Assembly (NCBI GenBank): GCA_016303175.1
Contig: JAEDMF010000040.1
Location: forward strand, 1 to 12,382
Length of the DNA: 12,382 bases
Origin: Bacteroidales bacterium
Lineage (GTDB): Bacteria; Bacteroidota; Bacteroidia; Bacteroidales; UBA932
Direction of reading: 5' to 3'
Below are positions 1 to 6,174 of this stretch, piece after piece (position 1 is the first letter of the stretch; each line of letters begins with the position of its first letter). Position numbers and translations under genes: made by a program. The notes below the pieces were generated by a model that did no database searches, was not told the origin of the DNA, and was given only the letters and a program-made list of their open reading frames with translations.

Positions 1-1
1 G

Positions 2-340
2 GCTCTCGGCAACAAGGTGGCCCTGCAACGCTACGGATTTGCCCTGCCTATGGACGAAAGCCGCGCCATCTGCCTGCTGGATTTCGGAGGTCGCAGTTGC
101 CTTGAATGGGATGTGGAATTCACACGCGAGTACATAGGTGACATGCCTACCGAACTCTTCCGCCATTTCTTTGCATCCTTCTGCAACTCAGCTGCCTGCA
201 ACATTTATATCCAGGCCCGCGGAGAGAACAACCACCATCTTGCCGAGGCTGTGTTCAAAGCATTTGCCCGCAGTATCAGGGCTGCCATACGCAGGGACGC
301 TTTCTCCTCCGCGCTGCCTTCGAGCAAAGGCTTGCTATAA
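2..340 (+). CDS. hisB: HisB, C-terminal part of imidazoleglycerol-phosphate dehydratase (5' end outside window)
   Basis: The reading frame enters the window open at base 2 and ends at TAA 338-340. The 112 visible codons match the C-terminal half of imidazoleglycerol-phosphate dehydratase, which converts IGP to imidazole-acetol phosphate. Seen directly are the RYGFALPMDES stretch and the GENNHHLAEAVFKAFAR motif, whose HHxxE residues bind the catalytic manganese in this family. In Bacteroidota HisB is usually a bifunctional protein with an N-terminal histidinol-phosphatase domain. Whether that domain is present lies outside the window. A GTG at base 17 is in frame but is internal to the domain and not a real start. 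The next his gene begins 50 bases downstream with no obvious terminator between, so one transcript is likely. Confidence 0.93.
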   Translation, partial: ALGNKVALQRYGFALPMDESRAICLLDFGGRSCLEWDVEFTREYIGDMPTELFRHFFASFCNSAACNIYIQARGENNHHLAEAVFKAFARSIRAAIRRDAFSSALPSSKGLL

Positions 341-390
341 GTCTGCAAATGTCGATACACAGTGATTTTCAAAAATAAACCGCCTTTTCA

Positions 391-978
391 ATGACAGCGA
401 TAATAGATTATGATGCCGGCAATATCAAGTCGGTCACAAATGCCCTCGAAAGGCTGGGCTCTTCCTATGTGCTCAGCAGTGACCCCAAGGTAATTCTGGG
501 GGCTGACAGAGTGATACTGCCGGGTGTGGGCAACTGTGCCGAAGCAATGGCCAGCCTGGAAAGCAAGGGGCTCGTCGAGGTCATCAAAAGCATACGCAAG
601 CCGGTGCTGGGCATATGTGTAGGTCTGCAAGTGCTCTGCAGGGACTCCGAAGAGGGCAATGCGCAGTGCATAGGCATATTCGACAGCCATGTGCGCCGCT
701 TCCCCAATGACCCCGAAGCCAAGGTCCCCCACGTAGGATGGAACAGCATAGGCAATATGGACAGCAAATTGCTGAAAGGACTCGAAAGGGGTTCCAACGT
801 GTATTTCGTGCACTCCTACTACCCTACCCTTTGCCCAGACACCATAGCCACCTGCCGCCACGGAGAGACCTTTTTCAGCGCAGCGCTGAAGTATGAAAAT
901 TTCTATGGAACCCAGTTCCATCCCGAAAAAAGCGGCAGTGTCGGAGAAAAAATCCTCGAAAACTTCCTTGCCTTATGA
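391..978 (+). CDS. hisH: HisH, glutamine amidotransferase subunit of imidazole glycerol phosphate synthase
   Basis: This 195-residue class I glutaminase releases ammonia from glutamine and channels it to HisF for closure of the imidazole ring. The catalytic triad is visible: Cys76 in GICVGLQ, and His177 and Glu179 in FYGTQFHPEKSG. The oxyanion-strand motif PGVG is at 44-47. The length is normal for the family. The nucleophile elbow reads GICVGLQ where many homologues have GICLGMQ, which is a conservative change. The start is ATG 391, because MTAIIDYDAGNIKSV matches the usual HisH N-terminus. No Shine-Dalgarno sequence precedes it, as is common in Bacteroidota. The stop overlaps the hisA start in an ATGA arrangement, pointing to translational coupling. 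Isoleucine is encoded mostly by ATA (9 of 13). Confidence 0.96.
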   Translation: MTAIIDYDAGNIKSVTNALERLGSSYVLSSDPKVILGADRVILPGVGNCAEAMASLESKGLVEVIKSIRKPVLGICVGLQVLCRDSEEGNAQCIGIFDSHVRRFPNDPEAKVPHVGWNSIGNMDSKLLKGLERGSNVYFVHSYYPTLCPDTIATCRHGETFFSAALKYENFYGTQFHPEKSGSVGEKILENFLAL

Positions 979-1709
979 TAGAACTGGTACCCGCAATAGA
1001 CATCATTGAAGGTAAGTGCGTGAGACTGAGCCAGGGTGATTACGGCCGAATGACCAGCTATTCAGGCAATCCCGCCGACGTTGCGAAGGCTTTTGCCGAT
1101 GCCGGAGTTGGACGCCTGCATCTTGTTGACTTGGAGGGCGCAAAGGTATCACAGCCTCGCAATCTTCCGACGCTCGAAGCCATTGCCAACGCCCTGGATT
1201 CCCGCATCAGGCTTGAATGGGGCGGCGGTCTCAAAACGGAGGACCACCTGCGCAGCTGTTTTGACGCGGGTTGCACAGACGCAGTCATAGGAAGCACTGC
1301 AGCAAAAGAGCCGGCCACTTTCGAGACTTGGCTGGAAAAATATGGTGCGGAGAGCATAGTGCTCGGGGCGGATGTCAGGAAAGGAAGAATCGCAGTGAAA
1401 GGCTGGCAGGAGGACAGCAAAATCGGAATAGAAGAGCTGGTGGAAAGGTTCAGCCGCAAGGGGCTGAAACAGTGCATAGTCACGGAAATCAGCCGCGACG
1501 GTATGCTTGGAGGTCCTGCCACGGAGTTGTACGTCAAATTGAAAGAGAGTTGGAGCGACATTGCCTGGACGGCCAGCGGCGGCATAAGCAGTTTCAGGGA
1601 CATTGAGGAATTGGACAGTAAAGGCATAGACAGAGTAATCATAGGGAAAGCCTTCTACGAAGGATACATCACACTCAAGGAGATAGAACAATGGTCACGA
1701 AACGCATAA
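975..1709 (+). CDS. hisA: HisA, ProFAR isomerase
   Basis: HisA carries out the Amadori rearrangement of ProFAR to PRFAR, the substrate of HisF-HisH. The 244-residue sequence is a full (beta/alpha)8 barrel. The two general acid/base aspartates are at positions expected for the family: Asp9 in PAIDIIEGKCVRL and Asp133 in LGADVRKG. Phosphate-binding loops appear as EWGGGLK (about 81-87) and as ASGGIS near the C-terminus. ATG 975 lies inside the hisH stop (4-base overlap). The 3' end overlaps hisF by 19 bases, so the two barrel genes are probably translated in a coupled way. It is clearly HisA and not the paralogous HisF, because it has MIELVPAIDI at the N-terminus and lacks the RIIPCLDI opening of HisF. 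Confidence 0.96.
   Translation: MIELVPAIDIIEGKCVRLSQGDYGRMTSYSGNPADVAKAFADAGVGRLHLVDLEGAKVSQPRNLPTLEAIANALDSRIRLEWGGGLKTEDHLRSCFDAGCTDAVIGSTAAKEPATFETWLEKYGAESIVLGADVRKGRIAVKGWQEDSKIGIEELVERFSRKGLKQCIVTEISRDGMLGGPATELYVKLKESWSDIAWTASGGISSFRDIEELDSKGIDRVIIGKAFYEGYITLKEIEQWSRNA
1677..1682 (+). promoter_or_regulatory. Shine-Dalgarno sequence of hisF, inside the hisA coding region
   Basis: AAGGAG lies 8 bases before the hisF ATG at 1691, which is ideal spacing. It is embedded in the last codons of hisA. Most starts in this window have no such sequence, so it stands out and helps fix the hisF start. It could allow independent ribosome entry in addition to coupling with hisA. Confidence 0.6.
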
Positions 1710-2449
1710 TACCCTGCCTTGACATAAGAGACGGCAAGGTTGTCAAAGGCATCAACTTCGAAGGCATAAAGGAGGTCGGAGATGCCGTTGAGATGGGGCG
1801 CCGCTACAGCGCGGAAGGTGCCGACGAACTGGTATTTCTTGACATTACGGCCACCTTCGAAGGACGCAGGACTTTTGCGGAACTTGTGGAGAAGATAGCC
1901 CTGAACATCAACATTCCCTTCACCGTCGGGGGCGGCATTTCCACTCTCGAGGATGCTTCCCGCCTGTTGGATGCCGGCGCAGATAAGGTCAGCATCAATT
2001 CCAGCGCGATAGCCACGCCTGATTTGATAGATAAGATTGCCTCTAAATACGGCTCGCAGTTCGTTGTGGTGGCCATTGATGCTCGAAGTGAGGGCTCCCG
2101 ATGGCTGTGCACCACCCACGGGGGACGCAAGGCCACAGACAAGGAACTTTTCGCCTGGGCCAAGGAAGCAGAGCAACGCGGGGCCGGAGAAATTCTCTTC
2201 ACCTCCATGGACCACGACGGCACCAAACAGGGTTATGCCTGCCCGCAGTACAGAGAATTGAATGCCTTGCTCGGCATCCCCGTCATCGCGTCGGGTGGCG
2301 CAGGAAACGTGGACCACATAGCTGAGGTACTTTCCGAGGGACGCGCAGATGCTGCTCTTGCGGCGAGCATCTTCCACTACAATGAGATTCCCATCCCGGC
2401 TCTCAAGAAAGAGCTTTCCGAAAGAGGTATAGCAGTAAGATTGAAATGA
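1691..2449 (+). CDS. hisF: HisF, cyclase subunit of imidazole glycerol phosphate synthase
   Basis: HisF uses ammonia delivered by HisH to convert PRFAR into IGP and AICAR. The 252-residue (beta/alpha)8 barrel begins with the diagnostic RIIPCLDIRDGKVVKG. The catalytic residues Asp11 and Asp130 fall exactly at the numbering known from Thermotoga HisF. The phosphate loops TVGGGIS (about 78-84) and ASGGAG, and the TSMDHDGTKQGY segment, are present. The gene overlaps hisA by 19 bases and has a good Shine-Dalgarno sequence. It ends in an ATGA overlap with hisIE. Nothing is truncated or unusual. Confidence 0.97.
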   Translation: MVTKRIIPCLDIRDGKVVKGINFEGIKEVGDAVEMGRRYSAEGADELVFLDITATFEGRRTFAELVEKIALNINIPFTVGGGISTLEDASRLLDAGADKVSINSSAIATPDLIDKIASKYGSQFVVVAIDARSEGSRWLCTTHGGRKATDKELFAWAKEAEQRGAGEILFTSMDHDGTKQGYACPQYRELNALLGIPVIASGGAGNVDHIAEVLSEGRADAALAASIFHYNEIPIPALKKELSERGIAVRLK

Positions 2450-3060
2450 TTTTGAATATGTTGAGTTTTGACGATTTTGATTTGAGCAAGACGGGCGACG
2501 GCCTGCTGCCGGCAATTATACAGGATGCTCGCACATTGAAGGTGCTGATGATGGGTTATATGAACCGGGAGGCCTTTGAAAAGAGTTGCGCGTGCGGCCT
2601 TGTAACCTTCTGGTCCAGGACCAGGTCCTGCCTTTGGACCAAGGGCGAGACCAGCGGCAACTGCCTGCACATTGTCGAGATGTTCAAAGATTGCGACAGT
2701 GACACCCTACTCATCAAGGCCATCCCCGACGGACCCACCTGTCACAGAGGCACCACAAGCTGTTTTGACACGCCGGACTCCGAGGGCTTTGTACGCGAAC
2801 TAAGTGATGTAGTCCGCAAACGCCATCAGCAGATGCCCGAGGGGTCTTATACCACCAAACTTTTCATAAAGGGGCCGAAAGCTATAGGCAAAAAAGTAGT
2901 TGAAGAGGCCGGCGAGAGCGTAATCGAGGCTGTGGACGGGAATCGCGACCGCTTTGTTTATGAGTGTTCCGACCTCGTTTATCATCTGCTGGTGCTGATG
3001 GAGCAGATGGGCGTCAGTGTCTCTGACATCGAGAGAGAGCTCAGTTTCCGCCACCGGTAA
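2446..3060 (+). CDS. hisIE: HisIE, bifunctional phosphoribosyl-AMP cyclohydrolase / phosphoribosyl-ATP pyrophosphatase
   Basis: This 204-residue fusion carries out the second and third steps of histidine synthesis. The HisI part (about 8-110) has the metal site DCDSDTLL: Asp82, Asp84 and Asp86 for magnesium and Cys83 for zinc. The other zinc ligands are Cys99 and Cys106 in PTCHRGTTSCF. The HisE part (about 115-204) has the MazG-like helices with EEAGE at 153-157 and ECSDLVYHLLVL around 173-184. ATG 2446 overlaps the hisF stop by 4 bases. A second in-frame ATG at 2458 is a possible alternative start and would remove only four residues. It is the last his gene here. The gene downstream runs on the other strand, so this is the end of the operon. 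Confidence 0.96.
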   Translation: MILNMLSFDDFDLSKTGDGLLPAIIQDARTLKVLMMGYMNREAFEKSCACGLVTFWSRTRSCLWTKGETSGNCLHIVEMFKDCDSDTLLIKAIPDGPTCHRGTTSCFDTPDSEGFVRELSDVVRKRHQQMPEGSYTTKLFIKGPKAIGKKVVEEAGESVIEAVDGNRDRFVYECSDLVYHLLVLMEQMGVSVSDIERELSFRHR

Positions 3061-3077
3061 CAGACGGGAAAAGGCCG

Positions 3078-3192
3078 TCCAGCCGCAAAAGCGAGCAACA
3101 GCCGTTAACTCCAAAGCGAGCAACAGCCGTTAACTCCAAAGCGAGGAAAAACCGTTAACTGAGAAAAGCCGCAAAGGCGGGAAACAAGCTTA
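3078..3192. repeat. 25-base tandem repeat patch between hisIE and nnrD
   Basis: Two identical adjacent 25-base copies (3091-3115 and 3116-3140) begin GCGAGCAACAGCCG and contain GTTAAC. A third, diverged copy (3141-3165) keeps GCGAG at its start and CCGTTAACT. A weaker fourth remnant (about 3177-3201) includes the nnrD stop codon, whose TTAA sits where GTTAAC lies in the other copies. Similar 15-base segments, AGCCGCAAA followed by RGCGRG, flank the array at 3081-3095 and 3167-3181. The patch lies between the 3' ends of two convergent genes. It also contains small hairpins (GACGG...CCGTC at 3063-3079, CCGC-AAAG-GCGG at 3170-3180), too weak for me to call a terminator. Confidence 0.8.
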
Positions 3193-4047
3193 ACGAGCAG
3201 AGGGTTCCAAAAGACGGAAACCCTTATGTAGATACGCTACGAGATCGTGAGAATTGAAGGCTTCACTGCCGCAGTCTGAGGTAATGCAGTCCCCGGCGTA
3301 GCCGTGCACCCATACGCCGATAAGCGCCGCAGGCAAAGCACTGTAACCGCGGGCCATCAGCCCCCCTATGAGCCCCGTCAGCACATCACCGCTGCCTCCC
3401 TTTGCAAGAGAGGGACCTCCGGTGGTATTTTCGTAAATCAAGCCCTCCGGGCTATAAACACGGCTGTGATATCCCTTCTCAACCAGCACACAAGACCTGC
3501 TTGCGCACAATTCCCTGATTTGGGAAATCTTATCCTCCTCAGAGGAAAACTTCAGCAAACGCTTCAACTCACCCGCGTGCGGAGTAAGGACAGAACCCTT
3601 CGGAATGCAGGAAAGACAATAACCGAATGCAGCCGCATCCAAAACCATGGGAATTCCCAACAGAGAAGCCGCGGCAATTGTGGAGCCATATCCCAGAAAT
3701 TTTGCAGGCAAACCGGGGCCAAGCGCAATCACATTGTAAGGCTTCAATTCCGCCTCATCCCGGAGGATTTCCACGTTCATCCCATCAAATTCCTGCCCTG
3801 CCAATTTCAACATTGCAGACGGATAATGGGTCATTGCAAGCTGGCAAACTAACCTGGTAGAATTCAGGGTGACAAGCCCGCAGCCGGATTTCAACGCGGC
3901 TCCCGTAGCCAGAATTGCCGCGCCGGGCATACTGTCACAGCCCGCAATCACCAGAAGGTGCCCCATCTTGTGTTTATGGGCATCATAATCACGACGGAGC
4001 AACAGCGGCCGCAGAAGCTCGGGGGTTATCAAATAATTTGACTGCAT
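3190..4047 (-). CDS. nnrD: ADP-dependent (S)-NAD(P)H-hydrate dehydratase, stand-alone YjeF C-terminal domain
   Basis: This ribokinase-fold enzyme removes water from hydrated, damaged NADH and NADPH using ADP. The 285-residue protein shows HKHKMGHLLVIAG (about 24-36), ALGPGL (108-113), LTPHAGELKRLL (154-165) and the nucleotide/catalytic motif AKGGSGDVLTGLIGGL (215-230) with Asp221 as the predicted catalytic base. In many bacteria this domain is fused to the NAD(P)HX epimerase (YjeF_N). Here only the dehydratase domain is encoded and no epimerase gene is visible nearby. The strand usually reading VLDADALN reads VLDAAAFG (about 135-142), so a normally conserved Asp and Asn are missing. The gene lies 82 bases after the TPM gene on the same strand. 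ATG 4047 is chosen because MQSNYLITPELL resembles family N-termini. Two earlier ATGs in repeat copies reach stops after five codons. Confidence 0.9.
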   Translation of the reverse strand: MQSNYLITPELLRPLLLRRDYDAHKHKMGHLLVIAGCDSMPGAAILATGAALKSGCGLVTLNSTRLVCQLAMTHYPSAMLKLAGQEFDGMNVEILRDEAELKPYNVIALGPGLPAKFLGYGSTIAAASLLGIPMVLDAAAFGYCLSCIPKGSVLTPHAGELKRLLKFSSEEDKISQIRELCASRSCVLVEKGYHSRVYSPEGLIYENTTGGPSLAKGGSGDVLTGLIGGLMARGYSALPAALIGVWVHGYAGDCITSDCGSEAFNSHDLVAYLHKGFRLLEPSAR

Positions 4048-4115
4048 AAGATTTCAATACTGAAGCAGCATAAGATGTCAATGCTGTGTTTGCATAAGAT
4101 GTCTAGGCACTGATC
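4044..4115. repeat. 24-base tandem repeat, three copies, covering the nnrD start codon
   Basis: Three copies with an exact 24-base period start at 4044, 4068 and 4092, each beginning GCATAAGAT followed by (G/T)TC. Read on the minus strand, every copy carries the initiation context ATCTTATGC. The copy nearest the gene supplies the nnrD ATG (4047-4045). The other two ATGs open five-codon frames, MQTQH-stop (4095-4078) and MLLQY-stop (4071-4054). All three ATGs are in the same frame because the period is a multiple of three. The translation start region has evidently been triplicated. Confidence 0.8.
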
Positions 4116-4129
4116 CGATCGAAGACCTT

Positions 4130-4936
4130 TTACCAGCGTCCTCCTGCACCTCCACCTCCGGAAAGTCCACCGCCGAAGCCGCCGAAAGACCCTCCTCCAA
4201 ATGAGCCGCCGCCGAAGGAACCGGCAGAAATTCCGCCAGGCATACGGGACGGCCTGATTACAATGCGTCCTCCACGTCCTCCGCCTCCTCCGCTGATTCC
4301 GCCGCCATTTCCTCCGCTTGCCTTGTCGACCAGAAAGATGAGAAGCGCAACAATAGCCATGAATATAATGCACGCGAGGATAAAAGCCACAAAATTAAAG
4401 TCATCTTCCTCCTCCCGAGGCTCTGATATTTCACCGCATGCAAGAGCCTTGAGCTGAACCAGAGCAGCCTCTACTGCGCCGTAATAATCATTTTCCCTGA
4501 AATGGGGAATCATCTCATTCTCTATTATCCGCTTGCAATAAGCATCGGGAATAGCGCCTTCCAAGCCATAGCCGGTCGTAATGAAAACATCCCCGCCTTC
4601 ATTCGCTGTCTTGGGTTTGACAAGTATTACAATTCCATTGTTGGCTGCCCCTCCGACACCCCATTCGCGATGGATGGCAGTGGCATACTGAGCGGCATCC
4701 ATACCGTCCAGGGAAGCAACGGTCACTACGGCAATCTGGTTGGAAGTACTGTCATCGAAGGCGACAAGCTCAGTTTCCAGAGCCTGACGCTCACTCAAAG
4801 AGAATACGCCGGCGAAATCGTTGACCAGCCGCGCGGGCACAGGAGCCGGAGGAATGCCTGCAGCAAGGGGCAAGGGCAGCATAAAGACAAGCAATGCCGC
4901 CACAATCACAAGTCTGCTTCGGAATGCGGAATACAT
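4130..4936 (-). CDS. TPM-domain (YgcG-like) exported membrane protein with Gly-rich tail
   Basis: From ATG 4936 the protein is 268 residues. An N-terminal signal peptide (MYSAFRSRLVIVAALLVFML, cleavage near LAAG) is followed by a TPM domain with the family hallmarks REWGVGGAANNGIVILV, TTGYGLEGAIPD and PHFRENDYYGAVEAAL. After an acidic linker (EPREEEDDF) comes one membrane helix (FILACIIFMAIVALLIFLV). The tail is rich in Gly and Ser and ends GGGGAGGRW, close to the usual C-terminal motif of this family. The TPM domain is expected in the periplasm. Its role is not settled: plant and bacterial relatives are linked to membrane-protein repair or weak phosphatase activity. The frame is open back to 5014 inside lemA, but the signal peptide, the spacing of 13 bases after lemA and a GAGG sequence support 4936. 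Confidence 0.88.
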   Translation of the reverse strand: MYSAFRSRLVIVAALLVFMLPLPLAAGIPPAPVPARLVNDFAGVFSLSERQALETELVAFDDSTSNQIAVVTVASLDGMDAAQYATAIHREWGVGGAANNGIVILVKPKTANEGGDVFITTGYGLEGAIPDAYCKRIIENEMIPHFRENDYYGAVEAALVQLKALACGEISEPREEEDDFNFVAFILACIIFMAIVALLIFLVDKASGGNGGGISGGGGGRGGRIVIRPSRMPGGISAGSFGGGSFGGGSFGGFGGGLSGGGGAGGRW

Positions 4937-4944
4937 ATAGGCCG

Positions 4945-4948
4945 CCTC
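4945..4948 (-). promoter_or_regulatory. Shine-Dalgarno sequence of the TPM gene
   Basis: GAGG on the minus strand lies 8 bases before ATG 4936 and one base after the lemA stop. It is one of only two convincing Shine-Dalgarno sequences in the window. It favours the start at 4936 over the upstream in-frame ATG at 5014. Confidence 0.5.
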
Positions 4949-4949
4949 G

Positions 4950-5540
4950 TCAGAATTCCACCTTGGGAGCCTTGGCAGCACCCTCTTCGGCTTGGAAGTA
5001 ACCCTTTTTCTCAAAACCGCAGATGGAGGCGATTATATTGTTGGGGAAGCGGCGCACCATTGTGTTGTAGGCCTGAGCTTCTTTGTTGAATGCCATACGC
5101 TCGGTCGCAATACGGTTTTCGGTGCCCTCAAGTTGAGCCTGCAAATCGCGGAAATTCTCATTGGCCTTCAGCTCAGGATAGTTTTCGGCAATGGCCATGA
5201 GTCTTCCCAAAGCAGATGAAAGAGCTCCCTGGGACTGCTGGAAAGCAGCAATTTGGGCCTCAGAAAGATTTGAAGCATCCACTGTCACGGCGGTGGCTGC
5301 GGCACGAGCCTCGACAACACCCTCGAGAGTGGCCTGTTCGTGGGCGGCATATCCTTTCACTGTAGCTACAAGATTGGGTATGAGATCCGCTCTTCGCTGA
5401 TAAACATTTTCTACCTGAGCCCAACTGGACTGCACTTTCTCGTCCGCAGCAACCAGTTTGTTGTACACGCTGAAGCCCCAGATGGCAAGCAGTGCCACCA
5501 CGGCAAGGATTCCCAAAAGAATTTTAGAAGAATTTTTCAT
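4950..5540 (-). CDS. lemA: LemA family protein
   Basis: From ATG 5540 the protein is 196 residues. An N-terminal membrane anchor (LLGILAVVALLAIWGFSVYN) is followed by the helical LemA domain. Family signatures are VYNKLV, WAQVENVYQRRADLIPNLVATVKGYA, ENYPELKANENFRDLQAQLEGTENRIA and YNTMVRRFPNNIIA. LemA proteins are anchored in the membrane with the helical domain outside the cytoplasm, and their biochemical function is unknown. In many bacteria they pair with TPM-domain genes, as here with a gap of 13 bases. An in-frame ATG at 5567 would add nine residues, but it falls inside a promoter -7 box (5561-5568). LemA proteins usually open with a short basic MK-type segment, so 5540 is preferred. Confidence 0.93.
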   Translation of the reverse strand: MKNSSKILLGILAVVALLAIWGFSVYNKLVAADEKVQSSWAQVENVYQRRADLIPNLVATVKGYAAHEQATLEGVVEARAAATAVTVDASNLSEAQIAAFQQSQGALSSALGRLMAIAENYPELKANENFRDLQAQLEGTENRIATERMAFNKEAQAYNTMVRRFPNNIIASICGFEKKGYFQAEEGAAKAPKVEF

Positions 5541-5560
5541 ATCGTCAAAATTTACAGTCG

Positions 5561-5568
5561 CAAACATA
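5561..5568 (-). promoter_or_regulatory. Bacteroidota-type -7 promoter box for the lemA operon
   Basis: The minus strand reads TATGTTTG, a perfect match to TAnnTTTG, the -7 element of the Bacteroidota housekeeping sigma factor. It ends 20 bases before the lemA ATG at 5540. I do not see a convincing -33 TTTG at the usual distance. The box would drive lemA, the TPM gene and nnrD together. Confidence 0.5.
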
Positions 5569-5648
5569 CATAAAATATGGCGATTTTACACCCTAATGGA
5601 TAAAAAACAATACCATTAAACTCTATACTTTGATATTTGAATTTTCAC

Positions 5649-5656
5649 TATTTTTG
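5649..5656 (+). promoter_or_regulatory. Bacteroidota-type -7 promoter box for the DUF456 gene
   Basis: TATTTTTG matches TAnnTTTG. TTTG motifs upstream at 5629-5632 (16-base gap, slightly short) and 5636-5639 (too close) are weak -33 candidates. The box ends 17 bases before ATG 5674. It ends only 8 bases before the earlier in-frame ATG at 5665, which argues for the later start. Confidence 0.5.
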
Positions 5657-5673
5657 CGAATATAATGGTAATT

Positions 5674-6162
5674 ATGGAACTATTTCTTCAGATTTCGGCC
5701 ATAGCTCTGGCCATATTGGGCATCATAGGCAGCATAGTGCCTGCCCTTCCGGGACCTCCCCTTGCTTGGCTTGGAATGCTTTGCGCCTTTTTCTGCGGGG
5801 CAGACAACATCGCCGGCCACAGCATGAGCCTCACTCTGCTGCTGGTGTGGCTGGGATTCACCATTTTATGCGCAGTGCTGGACTATATCGTCCCTATTTA
5901 TATGACGAAGGTTACGGGCGGGCACAAGAAAGCCTCCATAGGGGCGACCATAGGTTTGATTGCAGGCATATTTCTGACTCCTGTTGGAATGATTGCCGGC
6001 TGCCTGCTCGGAGCTTTCCTGGGAGAACTTTCCTGCGACGGAGCCACAGCATCTTCTGCCCTCAAGGCTTCACTGGGAACTTTTCTCGGCATAGTGACAG
6101 GCACATTGATGAAACTCATAATGTGCGCTGCAATGATTTACTATATAGTGATTTATATATAG
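5674..6162 (+). CDS. DUF456 family integral membrane protein
   Basis: This is a small, very hydrophobic protein (162 residues from ATG 5674) with about four to five membrane helices. The DUF456 signatures are visible: IIGSIVPALPGPPLAWLG near the N-terminus, LDYIVPIYMTKVTGGHKKASIGATIGL in the middle, then GMIAGCLLGAFLGEL. The family is widespread in Bacteroidota and has no assigned function. An in-frame ATG at 5665 adds MVI, but the promoter box at 5649-5656 and the typical MEL-type family N-terminus favour 5674. The gene is divergent from lemA and converges on the serine acetyltransferase gene with 12 bases between stop codons. The only structure there is a weak A/T stem at 6141-6162. Confidence 0.88.
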   Translation: MELFLQISAIALAILGIIGSIVPALPGPPLAWLGMLCAFFCGADNIAGHSMSLTLLLVWLGFTILCAVLDYIVPIYMTKVTGGHKKASIGATIGLIAGIFLTPVGMIAGCLLGAFLGELSCDGATASSALKASLGTFLGIVTGTLMKLIMCAAMIYYIVIYI

Positions 6163-6174
6163 AGTGGACAGAAC

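Noticed and set aside
1655..2515. 286-codon minus-strand ORF opposite hisF
   Set aside because: It lies entirely across hisF and its flanks, its product has no recognisable domain, and hisF is intact with all motifs. It is a frame shadow.
3091..3165. CRISPR array
   Set aside because: The 25-base units are directly adjacent with no spacers, there are only about three copies, and no cas genes are nearby.
6141..6162. CTATATA/TATATAG inverted repeat at the end of the DUF456 gene as a terminator
   Set aside because: It is an all-A/T 7-base stem overlapping the last codons with no following T-run, so it is too weak to call.
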